Positions 32,646 to 44,164 of a DNA stretch of 64,000 bases are shown here, in pieces. The translations under genes were made by a program, and so were the position numbers. Origin of the DNA: Cristatella mucedo (lineage: Eukaryota > Bryozoa > Phylactolaemata > Cristatellidae); assembly GCA_009760855.2 (NCBI GenBank), contig WPIO01000054.1:178501-242500 (forward strand). Direction: 5' to 3'. The notes beneath the pieces were generated by a model. It did no database searches. It saw only the letters and a program-made list of their open reading frames with translations, and had not been told where the DNA came from. Position 1 is the stretch's first letter. Every line of letters starts with the position of its first letter.

Positions 32646-34228
32646 AAGCGTTTACCTTTGTATGCCTGTGTAAGCGTGATACTAGTTTGGTCTTGCATGC
32701 TCTTCAAAGTTTGATACTGTGCATATGACTAAAACCTTGCGATTGATTTCCTTCCAGCGAGTTATTCAGAGTGAGTTATTCAGATAGGAAGGAAGTTCTC
32801 TTACAGTGCTTTACAAACTAGCTTTACTGCTTTACAAACTAGCTGTTAGTGGCACGATTATCACGGCATAATCATGTCTAATCCAGAGACTCAAATTTCT
32901 TGGTCGGACACCCAAACCACAGCAAATAGGCTTAAACTTGATGTCCGGCTATTTTATTGCTGACAAAGAGCTTCGTGCGACATATTTAGATGCTCAATGT
33001 GACTGCAGTTGATATCGATGAGACAATGTCCGCGCTAAGGATTATTTCAACAAGTAGTGAACCAGTGGAGAGAATGACGATTAGAGCATCTCAAAACGAC
33101 CCTCGGCTCATGCGTCAGTTCAGATTTACCCAGAATAAGGCAAACTCGCCATCTTTTTTGGAAAACGCACAGTGCCAATTTTATTTTAATTATCTTTAAA
33201 GCGTCCTAGCGGATGGAGTAAACGCATTGGAGAATAGTATCGCCTTTTCGCTACTTCCGCTATTACGTTATTTTCGCAGGCGCAGTGCAAGGTGAACCAG
33301 CTGGCCTGGACCTCCTTGAACAGACCGAGAGATGCGCCTGGCTCTTCGGCCATGAATGAAGGCAATGAGGATATACAATCACCTACCATTTTTCTATAGT
33401 GTGCGAACACCCGTCTGACTTTCCCGCTAGAGGAGTACTCGTAATTGAGGTGGGTTTCAAAACTTACCAATCGGTAGCCTTCAAGTTTGTGGGTCCAAGT
33501 GCCCTCATACCCTCTGCATCATCCTAAATGAGTTACGTTAGTTTGATCGGAAGACCTGCGTGACCCGACGTTGCGAAGGGGTGATTTTTATTTTACTCGC
33601 CTTTTCATGTTAAGAGCAAGGAGAACAGAGTGAGTGAGTGCCTAGCCTTAAGATGGCTGCCAAAAACTCAGGATTGACTATCGCCACTGCTTAGCATTTG
33701 AAAATCATTGCAGGTCGCGTCAATCTACCATAGCTTACGACCAAGTCCAAATTATTTTTGCTGAGAAATAGTGGAATCGCTGATCGCCAATCCAAAAATA
33801 ATTCCAATACCCACTATAGTAGAGCATCTTACTAAGCATTCTCGAGCAAGGGACACGATGACACAAAGATGCTGCCCCAGTGCGTCCGGGGGGGAGGGGC
33901 TGACTTGGAGTTTCTCCAATGTCTTCGTCGGGACGATCGAACGAATTAGTTACTCTGTTCTCCTCACGGCCACGGCCCTCTCTGCCGGACTGCAGTCCGC
34001 CTCGGTAGCGAGTGTCCCCCTGGTTTTCCCGTCTTCGCCCCTTTTTTTCCGGCCCCCTTTTCTCGCCTGCTCGGCCGCCAGTCATCTAAGGGGGAGCCGT
34101 AAGCTGATGGTGCACCTCAGAATTCGGTCCGCGATGGCCCCCTTTCATTTTTCGCATCTTTGCTCTCAATGTTTTCCATCTCGACGCCGAGAACGATCTC
34201 GGCTTTCATTTCTTGAGCAATGACATCC
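32646..34228. other. No gene recognised
   Basis: Several short frames and a CT-rich stretch near 34010-34070 are present. Nothing is assignable. Confidence 0.3.
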
Positions 34229-34325
34229 AGCTGTAATAATAATAATAAGAATAATGCACTTGATGAAGCGCCCTCAGAGAACTCAATCTCGTTCTAGGCG
34301 CTTTGCATTTGCTGCAAAGGGATCT
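34229..34325 (-). mobile_element. L2-A 3' tail
   Basis: Complement of TGTAAAGCGCCTAGAA-like and GCGCTTCATCAAGTGCATTA, with an adjoining TAATAATAATAA. Confidence 0.75.
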
Positions 34326-34967
34326 ACCTAGTATTCGACATGAGATCTTCGATTCGATATTTGATCTGGGACTCAGATCATCTATATAGACATCAGATCT
34401 CGGACTTTGATCTCCTCATCCGATTCGCTTAATCGCCCTGCTGCATGCGACGACGTAGGTTCGCGTTCGGATGGCAACCAGCGCCTCGAAGATGATAAGA
34501 TGATTCAATTGTTTGAATTGGTTTTATCATCTTTCAGCCTTCGGCTTTCAGCCTTCCTTTCGGACTTCGCCCCAATAGCTGGTGCCAAGTCCGGCGTAAC
34601 CCCCGTAAAATTAGTTCAGCTAGCTTCATCGCCGTGGGTCAGCCCGTAATCTATAAGCAATATTCCAAAACGACTTGTCATCGGATGAGCGCATTTTCTC
34701 CACTGCCCACCTGGTACTAGATATTTTAAATTGAAGATATGTCCATTTGGTACTAGATATACTTATTATTGTTAACGCAGCTGAGGAACTTCGCCAAAAT
34801 TACTGCCTCAAAGTCTCCCTCGCAGAGTGCTATGTGTCTCAAGACGTGTTACTGCGATGCAGCTTCCATTTTTGTAGTGATAGCGATATTTAAACTGCGG
34901 TTTGATTTAAGTTACCGACCGGGGTCAATGACCTACTGAAGCTCTGGCGAGCTGTCTTCGCTCGTCC
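34326..34967. other. No gene recognised
   Basis: A GATCT/AGATC-rich patch lies at 34325-34410. No coding region is supported. Confidence 0.3.
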
Positions 34968-34971
34968 TGGT

Positions 34972-35136
34972 AGGCTGCTCCTGCTGCCTGCTCCTGCTGC
35001 CTGCTCCTGCTGCCTGCTCCTGCTGCCTGCTCCTGCTGCCTGCTCCTGCTGCCTGCTCCTGCTGCCTGCTCCTGCTGCCTGCTCCTGCTGCCTGCTCCTG
35101 CTGCCTGCCCTGCTGCCTGCTGCCTGCTGCCTGCTG

Positions 35137-35172
<36 letters not shown>

Positions 35173-35205
35173 GCCTGCTCCTGCTGCCTGCTCCAGCTAC
35201 CTCCT
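34972..35205. repeat. 13-bp CTGCTCCTGCTGC minisatellite
   Basis: About 12 regular 13-bp units are followed by shorter CTGCTGC and CTGCTC variants. Confidence 0.95.
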
Positions 35206-35311
35206 GCTATAGCTTATAGCGGAGCCCAAGAGCAATGCGACTGGTGCTCGGTAGCAGCTACCCACTCGAGGAGATTACGTCAGCCGTCAGTTGCGTTTTT
35301 CGCGCAGCCAC

Positions 35312-35412
35312 TAATTCATTTGTATGGCGTCCCAGAACAGCAGAATCTCCATTCAGCCATTCAGGCGCTTCACATATGACACTATGCTCGAGCCCACTAC
35401 CTCCGTCATCAA
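35312..35412 (-). mobile_element. SINE-1 copy, 3' part
   Basis: TAATTCATTTGTATGGCGTC, TTCAGGCGCTTCACATATGA and GCTCGAGCCCACTACCTC match the complement of SINE-1. Confidence 0.65.
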
Positions 35413-36878
35413 GTGCATGTTGAGGTCCAGGAGCCAAGCCAGTGGGATGGGACGGGGAGGGGGCGATAGCCCGACCCCCACGGACAGAGGGAACGACCTA
35501 TATCCTGGAGCAAATTGCCCCAAGCCCAAAGGCAGAACGTGAGCAGTGCATCTTGCCCCCAAATGAAAATCGTGACGTTTGAAAATTGAAAATTTAAAAT
35601 CGTGACCATCAGTAACCATTGGGTCGAAACAGCGCCTTGGACTACAGATTGTTCAGATGTTAGCGATAGCGAGATTGAATCTCGCTGTTAATTGCGTTCG
35701 CTTTCCATGAGCTTCCGGCCTTCCTCCGCCGAACACATTTGAGCAGCTCGTACGAAAAAATGAAACAGTCGCTTGACGTTGCCTTTAGAAAGCAGAGAGT
35801 CTTCGCAGTGATGGGCTTTAAAGGATTTGTAATATGTGGCACTTCCTGTTTGCCGTAAGTTTTTTGTCTCTGTGCGACTGCATTTTGTCGCCATCCGTTT
35901 GGAGCTGCATTTCATTATTACTGTGCAGCTGCAATAGCGGGCCTGTACCTGCCTGTACCAGCACGGGTGCTTTCAATAGAAATGCATGCTTAGCGAGTTA
36001 GCTTTGCAGTCGCTTCGCAAAGCCCCGAACCGGCAGATTAGCGGGTGTCGTGGTGAATCATTGGATAATCAAACTTGGCTAGATGGTGGTGGCTGGCGAA
36101 GCTGGTGTCACTTCGTCACGGCGATTGCTGTGCGGCGATCGCAAATTATTGCACAGCTGGTTTACTTATCGCCATACAGGTGTGTTACCTGGAGGCAGCC
36201 GGGGGGGGGGGCGGGCGGGGAGGAGAGACGCCGATGCGGTGATGCAGTGAGCTGGCAGCGTTTTCTGGCACTACTTTTCTAACGCGAGCGACAGTCTGCG
36301 AGACATTGCCAAAAGCGATTTGAGTGGATCACGTGAGTGTATCACGTGAGTGTAGCTCGTGCTCATCAACAGGATAGCGTATAAAGTCAGTGTAAAAATG
36401 CACAACAACTTGCAGAGTTGACCACAACATGATCGGCTAGTGACTAAATAAGAAAACCATGCTGTACAACAAACGTCGAAGGCAGAGAGAGAGCACGCGA
36501 CGCAACGAGCGCTTGACGCAGGAGTGACGCGAGTGCATGCGCCCGAGGATCACGTCGCGTCTGACGTGCGACCGCCCGCCAGGCTCAACGTCAGTTCGAG
36601 GTTCGAGTTTCGTTTCGAGGTGCGCGTGGCGCTCTTCGACGTTTTTGCGCCTTTCGCCCGACATTTTTTCCTGCAGCCGCGGTCCGACTGCATCGAACGA
36701 TGATGGCGATCGATCCCTGATGAATGCACGCCGTTCGCTCATGCGTCGCGGCCGCCGCCCACGGAGCGCTCGAGCCGAGATCGATTTTCGGCAGCTGCGG
36801 CTTTTCGTTGCGAGAGCGTAGGAAAGAGTCTCGCGATCAGTCCGAGCAGCCGCCCCCGCGCCGCTGCCGAGCTTCGGA
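35413..36878. other. Nkx2.1 3' flank, no coding sequence seen
   Basis: This is downstream of the Nkx2.1 stop codon on the minus strand. No canonical AATAAA is visible on the minus strand within the first 450 bases, although AATAAT occurs near 36150. The 3' UTR end is therefore undefined. Confidence 0.4.
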
Positions 36879-37753
36879 CTACCAGGCCCTGCCGCGAGGC
36901 GCCGCAGCCGCAGCCGCCGCCGCAGCCGCCGCCGGGCCACCCAGAGAGGTCGACCTCCCTTCAAAGACCGCGGCGCGATGTGCGGCGACGCGCGGCGCCA
37001 GGGAGTGGCTAGCGCCGCAACGGCCGCCGCAGCCGCCGCCTCCTTCGCCGCCGCCACCGGGTGCGTCGTCTAGAAAAAGTAGCTTCGCATCTCGATCGAC
37101 GCTGCGGCAGGCGCCGCCGCCGCCGCCTCGAGGCCGCGCCGCCAAGTTCGCGAGCGCTCTTTCCGCGTCTGCCGCCACAGCCGGCAGAGGGCGTACCGGG
37201 CCACCGCCCGGCGGCGTCGAGCGCGCCGGCGGCCGCTTGCAGCCAACGTCGGCGGCGACGGCTTCGGCGACGTCGGCGCCGTCGTCGACCGGCGCGTCAT
37301 CGTCGTCGTCTCCTCCGTCGCCGCTGCTGCTGCTGCGACGGGCTCGCTTGCACTTGTAGCGATGGTTCTGGAACCAGATCTTGACCTGCGTCGGCGTCAG
37401 GCTGATCATGTGCGCCAGGCTCTCGCGCTCGGGCGCCGATAGGTAGCGCTGCTGCTTGAACCGCTGCTCGAGCTGACACACCTGCGCCTGCGAGAACAGG
37501 ACGCGTCGCTTGCGCCGCTGCGACCACCACGACTGCTGCAGCTGCAGCTGCGGTTGGTGCTGCTGTTGATGATGCTGCTGCTGCTGCTGCAGCTGGACGG
37601 CGGCTCCGCACTTGCTGAGATCGAACGGCGAAAAGAGAGTCGACTCGCGGCCGGCGTCGCCCTCAAACGCCTCAGCGTGGCGGCAAATTCTCGCCTGCGG
37701 GCCGAAATGCACCGTCGCCGCAGCCGCTGCTGCTGCCGCCGCCATCGGGTTAC
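36879..37753 (-). CDS. Nkx2-1: Nkx2.1 homeobox gene, exon 2 (homeodomain)
   Basis: Encodes the DNA-binding part of an NK2-class transcription factor, which in bilaterians patterns ventral foregut/endoderm and ventral forebrain. The homeodomain spans 37338-37517 (residues 254-313 of the joined 465-residue protein). It contains [42 protein letters not shown] and the NK2-specific tyrosine at homeodomain position 54. FSQAQV and FKQQ favour Nkx2.1 over Nkx2.2. The protein ends PRGRAW before TAG (36879-36881), matching the conserved GRTW end of NKX2-1. The acceptor TTTCTAG precedes 37753, and the exon starts in phase 1, fitting exon 1. Gln/His runs precede the homeodomain, and Asp, Gly and Ala runs follow. 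Odd residues are Cys at homeodomain positions 14 and 56. No clear NK2-specific domain is visible. Confidence 0.93.
37338..37517 (-). other. Nkx2-1: NK2-class homeodomain
   Basis: Sixty codons. W48, F49, Q50, N51, R53 and Y54 are all present, so sequence-specific binding to CAAG-type sites typical of NK2 proteins is expected. Confidence 0.95.
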
Positions 37754-39486
37754 CTAGAAACGGCGTCAAATCGCGGCCCGTTCGACGGGAAAAAGCGCTC
37801 GAGAGCGCCAAAAAGCCTCCGCCGCGTGCAGCCGCCGCCGCCGCGCTGGTGCCAGCGGCGCGTCATCAGCTTGTAGCCAAGGCGACAAGAGTGAGGCTAC
37901 TAGTGAGAACGTGTGGCTACTAATGCGGCTAATTACGAGTGTGAGAGTGAGACCGTGGGAATGAAGCCTGGGAGCGTGAGCGTGAGCCTAGGAAGTGTAG
38001 AGTGCACAAAAAGAGAGATTGAGTTCTCTCAGGGCCCTATATCAAATGTATTACTATTTTTTATTATTATTAATTACTATTTTTATTATTATTATCATTA
38101 ATGTGAGGGTGAAGCCCGTAGTTTGTAAGTGAGGCTATGAGGGTGAAGCTACGCATGTGAAAATGAGGCTGCCATTATGAGAGCGAGGCTGCACAGTTAT
38201 ATCTAGCGTCACACCCAGAGAGACTCCTTTTTCCATGGAGCCGCCGTACTAAGAGCGCCACGAGCAACACGCGAGCAACAGCTCCAGCTCGCGGTGTCAA
38301 AGCGCTTCTCGCGTCGCTCGTCGGAAATTGCTGCTCGCCGCTGCCGCTACCGCGAGCAGCTTCCATCTTCGCTCGCATGCTGACATCCGACATCGCGGCG
38401 CGCGCGCACCGCCCGGCCATCGCCTGCAAACTAAAGCGCGTCGAGGCGTCGCTCTCGCTGTAGCGGCGGCGGCGGCGGCGAGCCGCCGTTCCTCAGCTGC
38501 AACGCTGCGGCTGCCTGTTGGGAGGCGAGCGCATAGCGCTGCTCCGCAGCCTCAGACTGCTTCTTTCGAGTCCTAGAGCTCGCAACACAGCGAGCCTGCT
38601 CCAACCGACTCGAGATTGCTGACGCGAATCGCTCGAGCGTCTCGCCGAGCGCGGCGGCGACGCTACTCCGCCGCTACTCCGCCGCTACTCCGCCGCTACT
38701 CCGCCGCTACTCCGCCGCTACTCCGCCGCTCGCCGCTCGGCTGAGCGAGCTCAGCATCGCGCGTGGCGAGCCGAGCACGACCGCCTGCGCTTGTAGCGCG
38801 GTCCTGAGTGGGGTGCCTCTCGGCGGCGGCCGCCGCCGCCGCGCCTACTTTACACGGGTAGCGAGCTGCCGAAAATTTCGAGCGGGCTTCCCGACGATGC
38901 GAGACGCGGCGGCGGCAGCGCAGGGTGCGCAGCCGCCGCATGTGCGCCTCGCATCTCGTCTTGCGCGCAGCGGGCGCGCGCGGTGGACCGGCGGGCTTGA
39001 CTCCATTGTTAGTCCAAGCGCTAATCCCGGCGCTCGACGGAGCCGCTCTCGTGGCTCGTCGGCGAGCGACAAAGGCAAGAGATCGAGCCGCCGCCACCGC
39101 CGCCGCCGCCGCCACTGGCGTCCGCTCCCGGCGACGCGCCGCCGCCCGTTCTACCAGCGGCTGCCTCGCGAGCCGCACCGCGCGAGCGTCGATCGGAAGT
39201 TCCCCGAGCACCGGAGACCGTCAAACGCCCGTCTGCCAGCGTTTGAAGGAGTATGCTTCTGCGTCGGAGAAGGCGGCGCTAGTCGAAGCAGCAGCTCGTG
39301 CGATTCTCGACGCGATATTGACTGCAGCTGCTGCGTCGAGAATGTTCCGCGAGCCGCAACGCGACGCGGCACAGGGCACGTGCCGGCCGCCCCCGCCACC
39401 GCGCGACGCCGGCCGGCGCCGTCGGCGGCGGCCGGCACGTCTGGAGTCGCGATGCATGGCGCCCGTGCGGTCGCGGCAACACTCAC
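37754..39486 (-). other. Nkx2.1 intron
   Basis: GT (39486-39485) to AG (37755-37754), 1,733 bases. The donor is AGAG followed by GTGAGT, and the acceptor is TTTCTAG. It contains an L2-like tail (38005-38100), a TACTCCGCCGC tandem repeat (38660-38730) and several GC-rich stretches whose long open frames are not supported as coding. Confidence 0.8.
38005..38100 (+). mobile_element. L2/SINE-type 3' tail within the Nkx2.1 intron
   Basis: AAAGAGAGATTGAGTTCTCT, then CCCTATATCAAATGTATTAC and TTATTATT runs. Only the tail is recognisable. Confidence 0.65.
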
Positions 39487-40009
39487 CTCTGCACTCGCCT
39501 CCGCCGCCAGCACCGACGCCACCGCCGCCGCCGCCGCCGCCAGGCACTCGAGAAGGTGCGCTCGGCGGCGGTGGCGGCGCGAAGTGGTACCACTGGGTCT
39601 CGCCGCCGCATCCTGTCGCCTGGCCGCCGTAGCACTTGCCCTCCGACTCCTGACGACATCCGTAGGAAAACACCGACGCCGCGGCTGCGGCGGCGGCAGC
39701 AGCAGCAGCCGCCGCGGCGGCCGCTTGGCCGCGTTGGTGCGCCGCCAAGTCCTGTACGCCGCAATGGCCGTAGCCCTGGCGGTGGCACGATGGCGAGAAA
39801 TCGCCGGCCGCCGCCGCATGGCTTCCGTAGCCGTAGGCGTAGCCCGTAGCACACGACAAGGACGGCATCACTTTGCCGCAGCAGTAGCCATCTTCCGCGG
39901 CGGCGGCGACGACGGCCGCCGCCGCCGCTGGGTCGCCGGCTGCCATCGCATGGTGGTGGTGGTGGTGGTGGTGGTGAGGGTTAAACCCGTGGTCCGCCGT
40001 CAATGGCAT
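39487..40009 (-). CDS. Nkx2-1: Nkx2.1 homeobox gene, exon 1 (N-terminal region)
   Basis: ATG at 40009 is the first ATG of a long minus-strand frame. Residues 1-174 include a nine-His run (12-20), Gly/Tyr-rich segments, a 16-Ala run (96-111), the segment ETQWYHFAPPPPPSAPSR (about 137-154) and a Gly run. The WY followed by Pro-rich sequence sits where vertebrate NKX2-1 has GWYGANPDPRF, upstream of the intron. The exon ends AGAG before GTGAGT in phase 1 and joins exon 2 as a glycine codon. The frame is open upstream of the ATG but has no recognisable motif there. The TN/eh1 motif expected near the N terminus is not seen and could lie in an undetected upstream exon. The exon call rests on the splice signals, the phase match and composition. 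Confidence 0.72.
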
Positions 40010-41429
40010 CGCCGCGACGGCGTAGCCACGCGTGCGCTTCGCTCGCTCGTACCTACGTCTCTTCCCTCTCTCTCTCTCTCCCTCTCGCTCTCTCGTGACT
40101 CTCGCGCGCCCTTTCTGCAGGTCGAGAGCTCGCAGTGGTCGTCGCGTAAACACCACAGACAATCAGCCGTTTAACCAACCGACCGCGTCGGCCGTTAGCG
40201 CGCATGCGCGCGAAGACGCGCCGAGCGGCCAACGCGGCGACCGGCGGCGGCGGCGACGCAGAGGCGGGCTCGCCTCTCGTCCGCTCGAAGCGCGGCCGTC
40301 GGAGCCGCGGCCGCCGAAGGAGAAAGGAAGCCGCAGTCGCTCTAATCGCGGCCGCGGAGGCTGGACGGCCGCGCTAATCGCCAACTTCGCCCGGAGGCGC
40401 TCGGCGCGGCGGCGGCCGCCGCCGCTATCGCGGCGAGCGCAGGCGAGCCTGCGAGCGGAAAGCGCGGCGGCGGCGGCCGCCGCTCCGTCGGACCGGCGCG
40501 GTCCTCTTTCCGGTCACGGGGCGCCTCCCGTCGGCCCGCGATACGCGACCTTCGGCTCCGTCACCGCCGCGATGCGGCTCGCGTTCGAGGCGGCGCAGCA
40601 GCGAGCGAGGAGGACAGCCGTCCGCACGCTCGACGTCACGTGACGCACGTCACGCACGTTCCGTCCGCACGCTCAACGCCGGTGCGAGTCAGCGGAAAGC
40701 GTGAAAAGAGCGAAGAAGAGGAGCGAGCGGAGCGCAGAGGTGCGAGCGGAGCGGCGACGGTGCTCGCGTCACCGCTCCGCGCTTGGCCGTTTGATATCGC
40801 GGGCGATTTATGTCAAACAGCCCGCTAGGCGTTCTTGTTTGCCTCGGCTGGCCGCCGCCGCGTGGCGCTGGCTGGCGCTGGGCGGGGCGTCGCCGCCGCC
40901 GCCGCCGCGGCGGCGGTGTCTCCCCAGCCAGCTTCCGACGCCCGGTCGCGCGGCGCGCGCCCTGTAGTCGTAATCTAATTTCCGTCGCCGCCGCACGAGC
41001 CATCTGTGCACATCTGGCGACCAGCACCGAATGACCGCTGGCTCGCGCGGAGGACCCCGAAGGCTGATGCGGGAGCGGCTGCGTTCGAGGCCCGAGCGTG
41101 CCGAGGCCACTGACGCGGCGAGGCGAGTCGAATCGTCCGCTCAGTGGCGCCGGCGGCAGAGCGGCTTTCGTCGGAACATCGCGACAGGGGCGACGGCGGC
41201 GACGCACCGCGCCTTCGCCCGAGCGCCCTCTGACGGTCGCTGACACGCGGCGACGCTCGAGCCGGGCCCTGATCTGTCGCCGGGCCCGGATGGTGCTGCA
41301 TCGCCGGGAAATGTTGGACTTGTCGCGTACTTTCGGTGGTTCTGCAGCATCAAATGTCGCCTACCTACGCGCAAATGGGGAGAGTTAAAAGAAAAGTCAG
41401 AGATTGGCCGATTCGCCGGCGTCATTTAT

Positions 41430-41525
41430 GGAATAAAAATAGTAATGCATGTACTATAGCTTCCTCGGAGAACTCAATCTATTTCTAGGAGCTTTACATT
41501 TGCCGCAAAATGTAGCACCTGACGA
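41430..41525 (-). mobile_element. L2-A-like 3' tail
   Basis: Complement of the tail: GTAATGCATGTACTATAG, TCGGAGAACTCAATCT and TTTACATTTGCCGCAAA. Confidence 0.6.
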
Positions 41526-41569
41526 GCCTCAACTGCTTCTTTATCAGCCGTTTGAATTATGAAAGGGGC

Positions 41570-41660
41570 GATAATAAATATAAAAATAATGATAATACAT
41601 TGGTAAATTACCCTCGGAGAGCTTTCTCTAGGCACTTTACCTATGCGACAAAGCTCTCAT
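41570..41660 (-). mobile_element. L2-A-like 3' tail, degraded
   Basis: AATAATGATAATACATTGGT, CCTCGGAGAGCTTTCTCTAG and GCACTTTACCTATGCG follow the complement of the L2-A tail. Confidence 0.5.
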
Positions 41661-42769
41661 TACATGCTGCACACGCGGCGACTACAACGCGGTTCCATTT
41701 CGATCAGCTGATCGGACAGCTGAGCACAGCAGCGGCATTGACATCGCGGCGATGATGCTGCGGCCGGCGATGTCATCGATGTCGCGGCCGCGATCTACGA
41801 GGATTCAAAAGCTGCCCTTCATTCTTTCATTTCTTGGAGCGCTTGGAGCCTCGTGGCAGCGCTAAGCCGGCGGCGCCGCTCTACCGGCGGACACGATGAG
41901 CCGGGCAGTCACCCGCAGACGACGTACTCCGACGCCAGGACGACAGATTGCCGCAACAAAGGGAACGCAACGCCGATAAAACGAGAGGAGCGGGGTGGGC
42001 GTGGCGGCGATGGAACGTGAAATGGCAGACCGAGTGAACGTCTCAGCACGCCGGCGGGCGGGCGGGCGGGCGGGCGGGCCCACTCGTGGCTTGCCTGCGA
42101 CGATTGCCTGCTTCAGGACTCGAACCACCCGCTGCCTGCGTCGTGAAGTACTGGCACTTTACCCTTGTGCTACGCCAGGGCGGCTCCGACGTCGCACGTC
42201 GCAATGTCCAATGGCAACATCCAATGTCGCACGAACATCGGACGCGGCCGAAGAAGAGCGAAGTTTGTCGATCTGCTAAGGAAGCAGCTGCTAAGCTTCA
42301 GAATGGCTAGAATGTCGCGCGAAATCGGCGCTGCATCAGTAGCAGAACGACGACGGAATTGGCGCGGGCGCGGCCGAGCACTGTCTGCGGCATGTGCGCA
42401 CCGAGAACGTCGAACATCAAAGACTTTCGGACATCGAACACCAAACATCAAAGACTTTGGTGATTTCGCGAGATCGACTCCCTCCGCGGCGGCGGCAGCA
42501 TGCGGTTCACGTTCGGGCGGGTCTCGAGCGAGCTCAGGGATCCCCACGTCGGTTAGGCCGACCATTGTTGTAAAAATAGCAGTAATAATAATAATAATAT
42601 TAATAACACACGAGCAGCTCTGCCTGCGGACTCGCTTCGCTGAGTCATCGTGGGTCCGTCACGGAATACAACGCTGCGCTATCTTGCCGCTTAACGGAAG
42701 TGCGACATCTGGCCATGTGACCAAAGCCGCCATCTTGCGGTTCGAGGGACTTTCTCGGTTTACTTAGTG

Positions 42770-42815
42770 GATTTACAGGCTTTTGGGAGCGATACGAACT
42801 AAAGGCATGGCCATG
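42770..42815 (-). mobile_element. L2-A fragment
   Basis: CAGGCTTTTGGGAGCGATAC and GAACTAAAGGCATGG match the segment of L2-A seen at 46590-46620. Confidence 0.55.
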
Positions 42816-43871
42816 GCTCCGCGAGCACTCGTCACGTGGCCGCGTGTCCGCATGTCGCAGCGAAACCTTCGCTCGTCGGCTTCTTGCCGTCGAGTCGCAG
42901 CAATATTCTGGCAATCTCGTCCGTCCGGCAGCGGATCGCCATCCGGGGTGACGGCGAGCGAGCGACGGCGAGCGAGCGAGCGAGCGAGCGAGCGATAGCC
43001 CTTCCGCTCGCTGTCGCCCCGGCAGCGCTGCGTCTCGGCCTCGCAGCGGAGACGCAGCTTGCGGAATGCCGAGCGGGAGAGCGGGAGAGCGATCCGGCTG
43101 CGTCAGATCCGGCCGAGTCTCCTCTGAGCACCGAATCGAGGCTCGAGCTTGGCCTGCGAGGAGGAGGAGGAGCCAGAGGTGACCAGACTGAACAACGACA
43201 GGCAAAGATGGTGAACAAAGACAGCGATGGCAGGTTGGACTTGGCGTCTTAGTCACCGCAGTCGCGATTACTCTCCCGCAGGAGTGCGCTCAGGCAAGTG
43301 CACGCGGCTCGGCTTACCTCCGCTTCCGGTTCGCGGTGGTGCTAACGACCAAGCTAAGCTGGCCTGCGAGGAGCCAGAACAGTAGCCAGCGACTTTGCAA
43401 AGACAGAGACAGAGGCTCGACGCCTCTGCGCCTGAGCGCTGGCAGCAATAACAATGGCGGCATCGAGTCGAAACGGAAGCAGCTTAAATCGCTCTCGCTT
43501 GCACCAGTAGCGTTCGCGGCGAACACGCAGAAGTCATCTGTCCGTCGCCGACACTTTTGATTCTCGGCAATATCCTTAAATTCACGCACTGTAGCATTTA
43601 CGCAACTCGCGCGCTCGCGGCGTCCTCTCGCGGCGTAGCGTCGCGATTTGCTTCACACTTCTCTCCGACTTCTGCGGAGCCCAAAGGAGAAGGCGCGAGT
43701 TTCGGGCTCCGAAGCGGTAAATACGGCGGTAAGCGCTAAGCGATCGAGCGGCGACAGATAGTCCCCGCGGCGGGCTGGCCTTGGCCTTGTAGCGGAGCGA
43801 GACGCCAGACCGCGCGTCTCGCTTTGCGGCCAGCGCCGCCTCGAGGCGATGCCTCTATGCTACTAAAAAAC

Positions 43872-44035
43872 AAGCTAATGCATTTGCAGAGCGTCGCCCT
43901 ATGAGAACGTAATCTCCGTAATCAGGCGCTTCGCATGAGCCACGGGTTTCGAGCCCGCGATCTCGGCCATCAACTGCATTCACGTTGACCTTGTTAGAGC
44001 AAGCACCTTAACCACTGGCCCAAGCCAGAAGCTCG
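43872..44035 (-). mobile_element. SINE-1 copy
   Basis: Complement of SINE-1: AATGCATTTGCAGAGCG, AATCAGGCGCTTCGCATGAG, TTTCGAGCCCGCGATCTC, then GAGCAAGCACCTTAACCACT (the A-box side). It carries a short internal insertion. Confidence 0.65.
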
Positions 44036-44164
44036 GGTGGTAAACAAGTACCTCGACCTCGCAGCCGCAGATTAAATATCGAAAATTCAGCAACCCCAGC
44101 GTGGTCACCAGAGCGCACCGCGTACTTGAGGTGGACGCTACGTGGGCGAGCTCGGATCTAGATC

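Larger units (their letters stand above)
40010..43870. promoter_or_regulatory. CpG-rich Nkx2.1 upstream region
   Basis: Most of this stretch is rich in CG dinucleotides and in GCC/GGC runs, as expected for the promoter region of a developmental homeobox gene. Many long frames are open on both strands because of base composition. None shows a domain. L2 tails (41430-41660) and an L2-A fragment (42770-42815) interrupt it. No TATA box could be assigned. Confidence 0.5.

Noticed and set aside
36437-36878. Polyadenylation signal for Nkx2.1
   Set aside because: No AATAAA on the minus strand was found in this interval. The weak AATAAT further downstream is not enough.
36724-37359. 211-codon plus-strand frame opposite the homeobox exon
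   Set aside because: It is the mirror of Ala/Gly/Arg-rich coding DNA. The homeodomain on the minus strand explains the sequence.
38813-40174. 453-codon plus-strand frame antisense to Nkx2.1 exon 1
   Set aside because: Arg/Ala/Ser-rich translation of CpG-rich DNA, no domain, and it overlaps a better-supported minus-strand exon.
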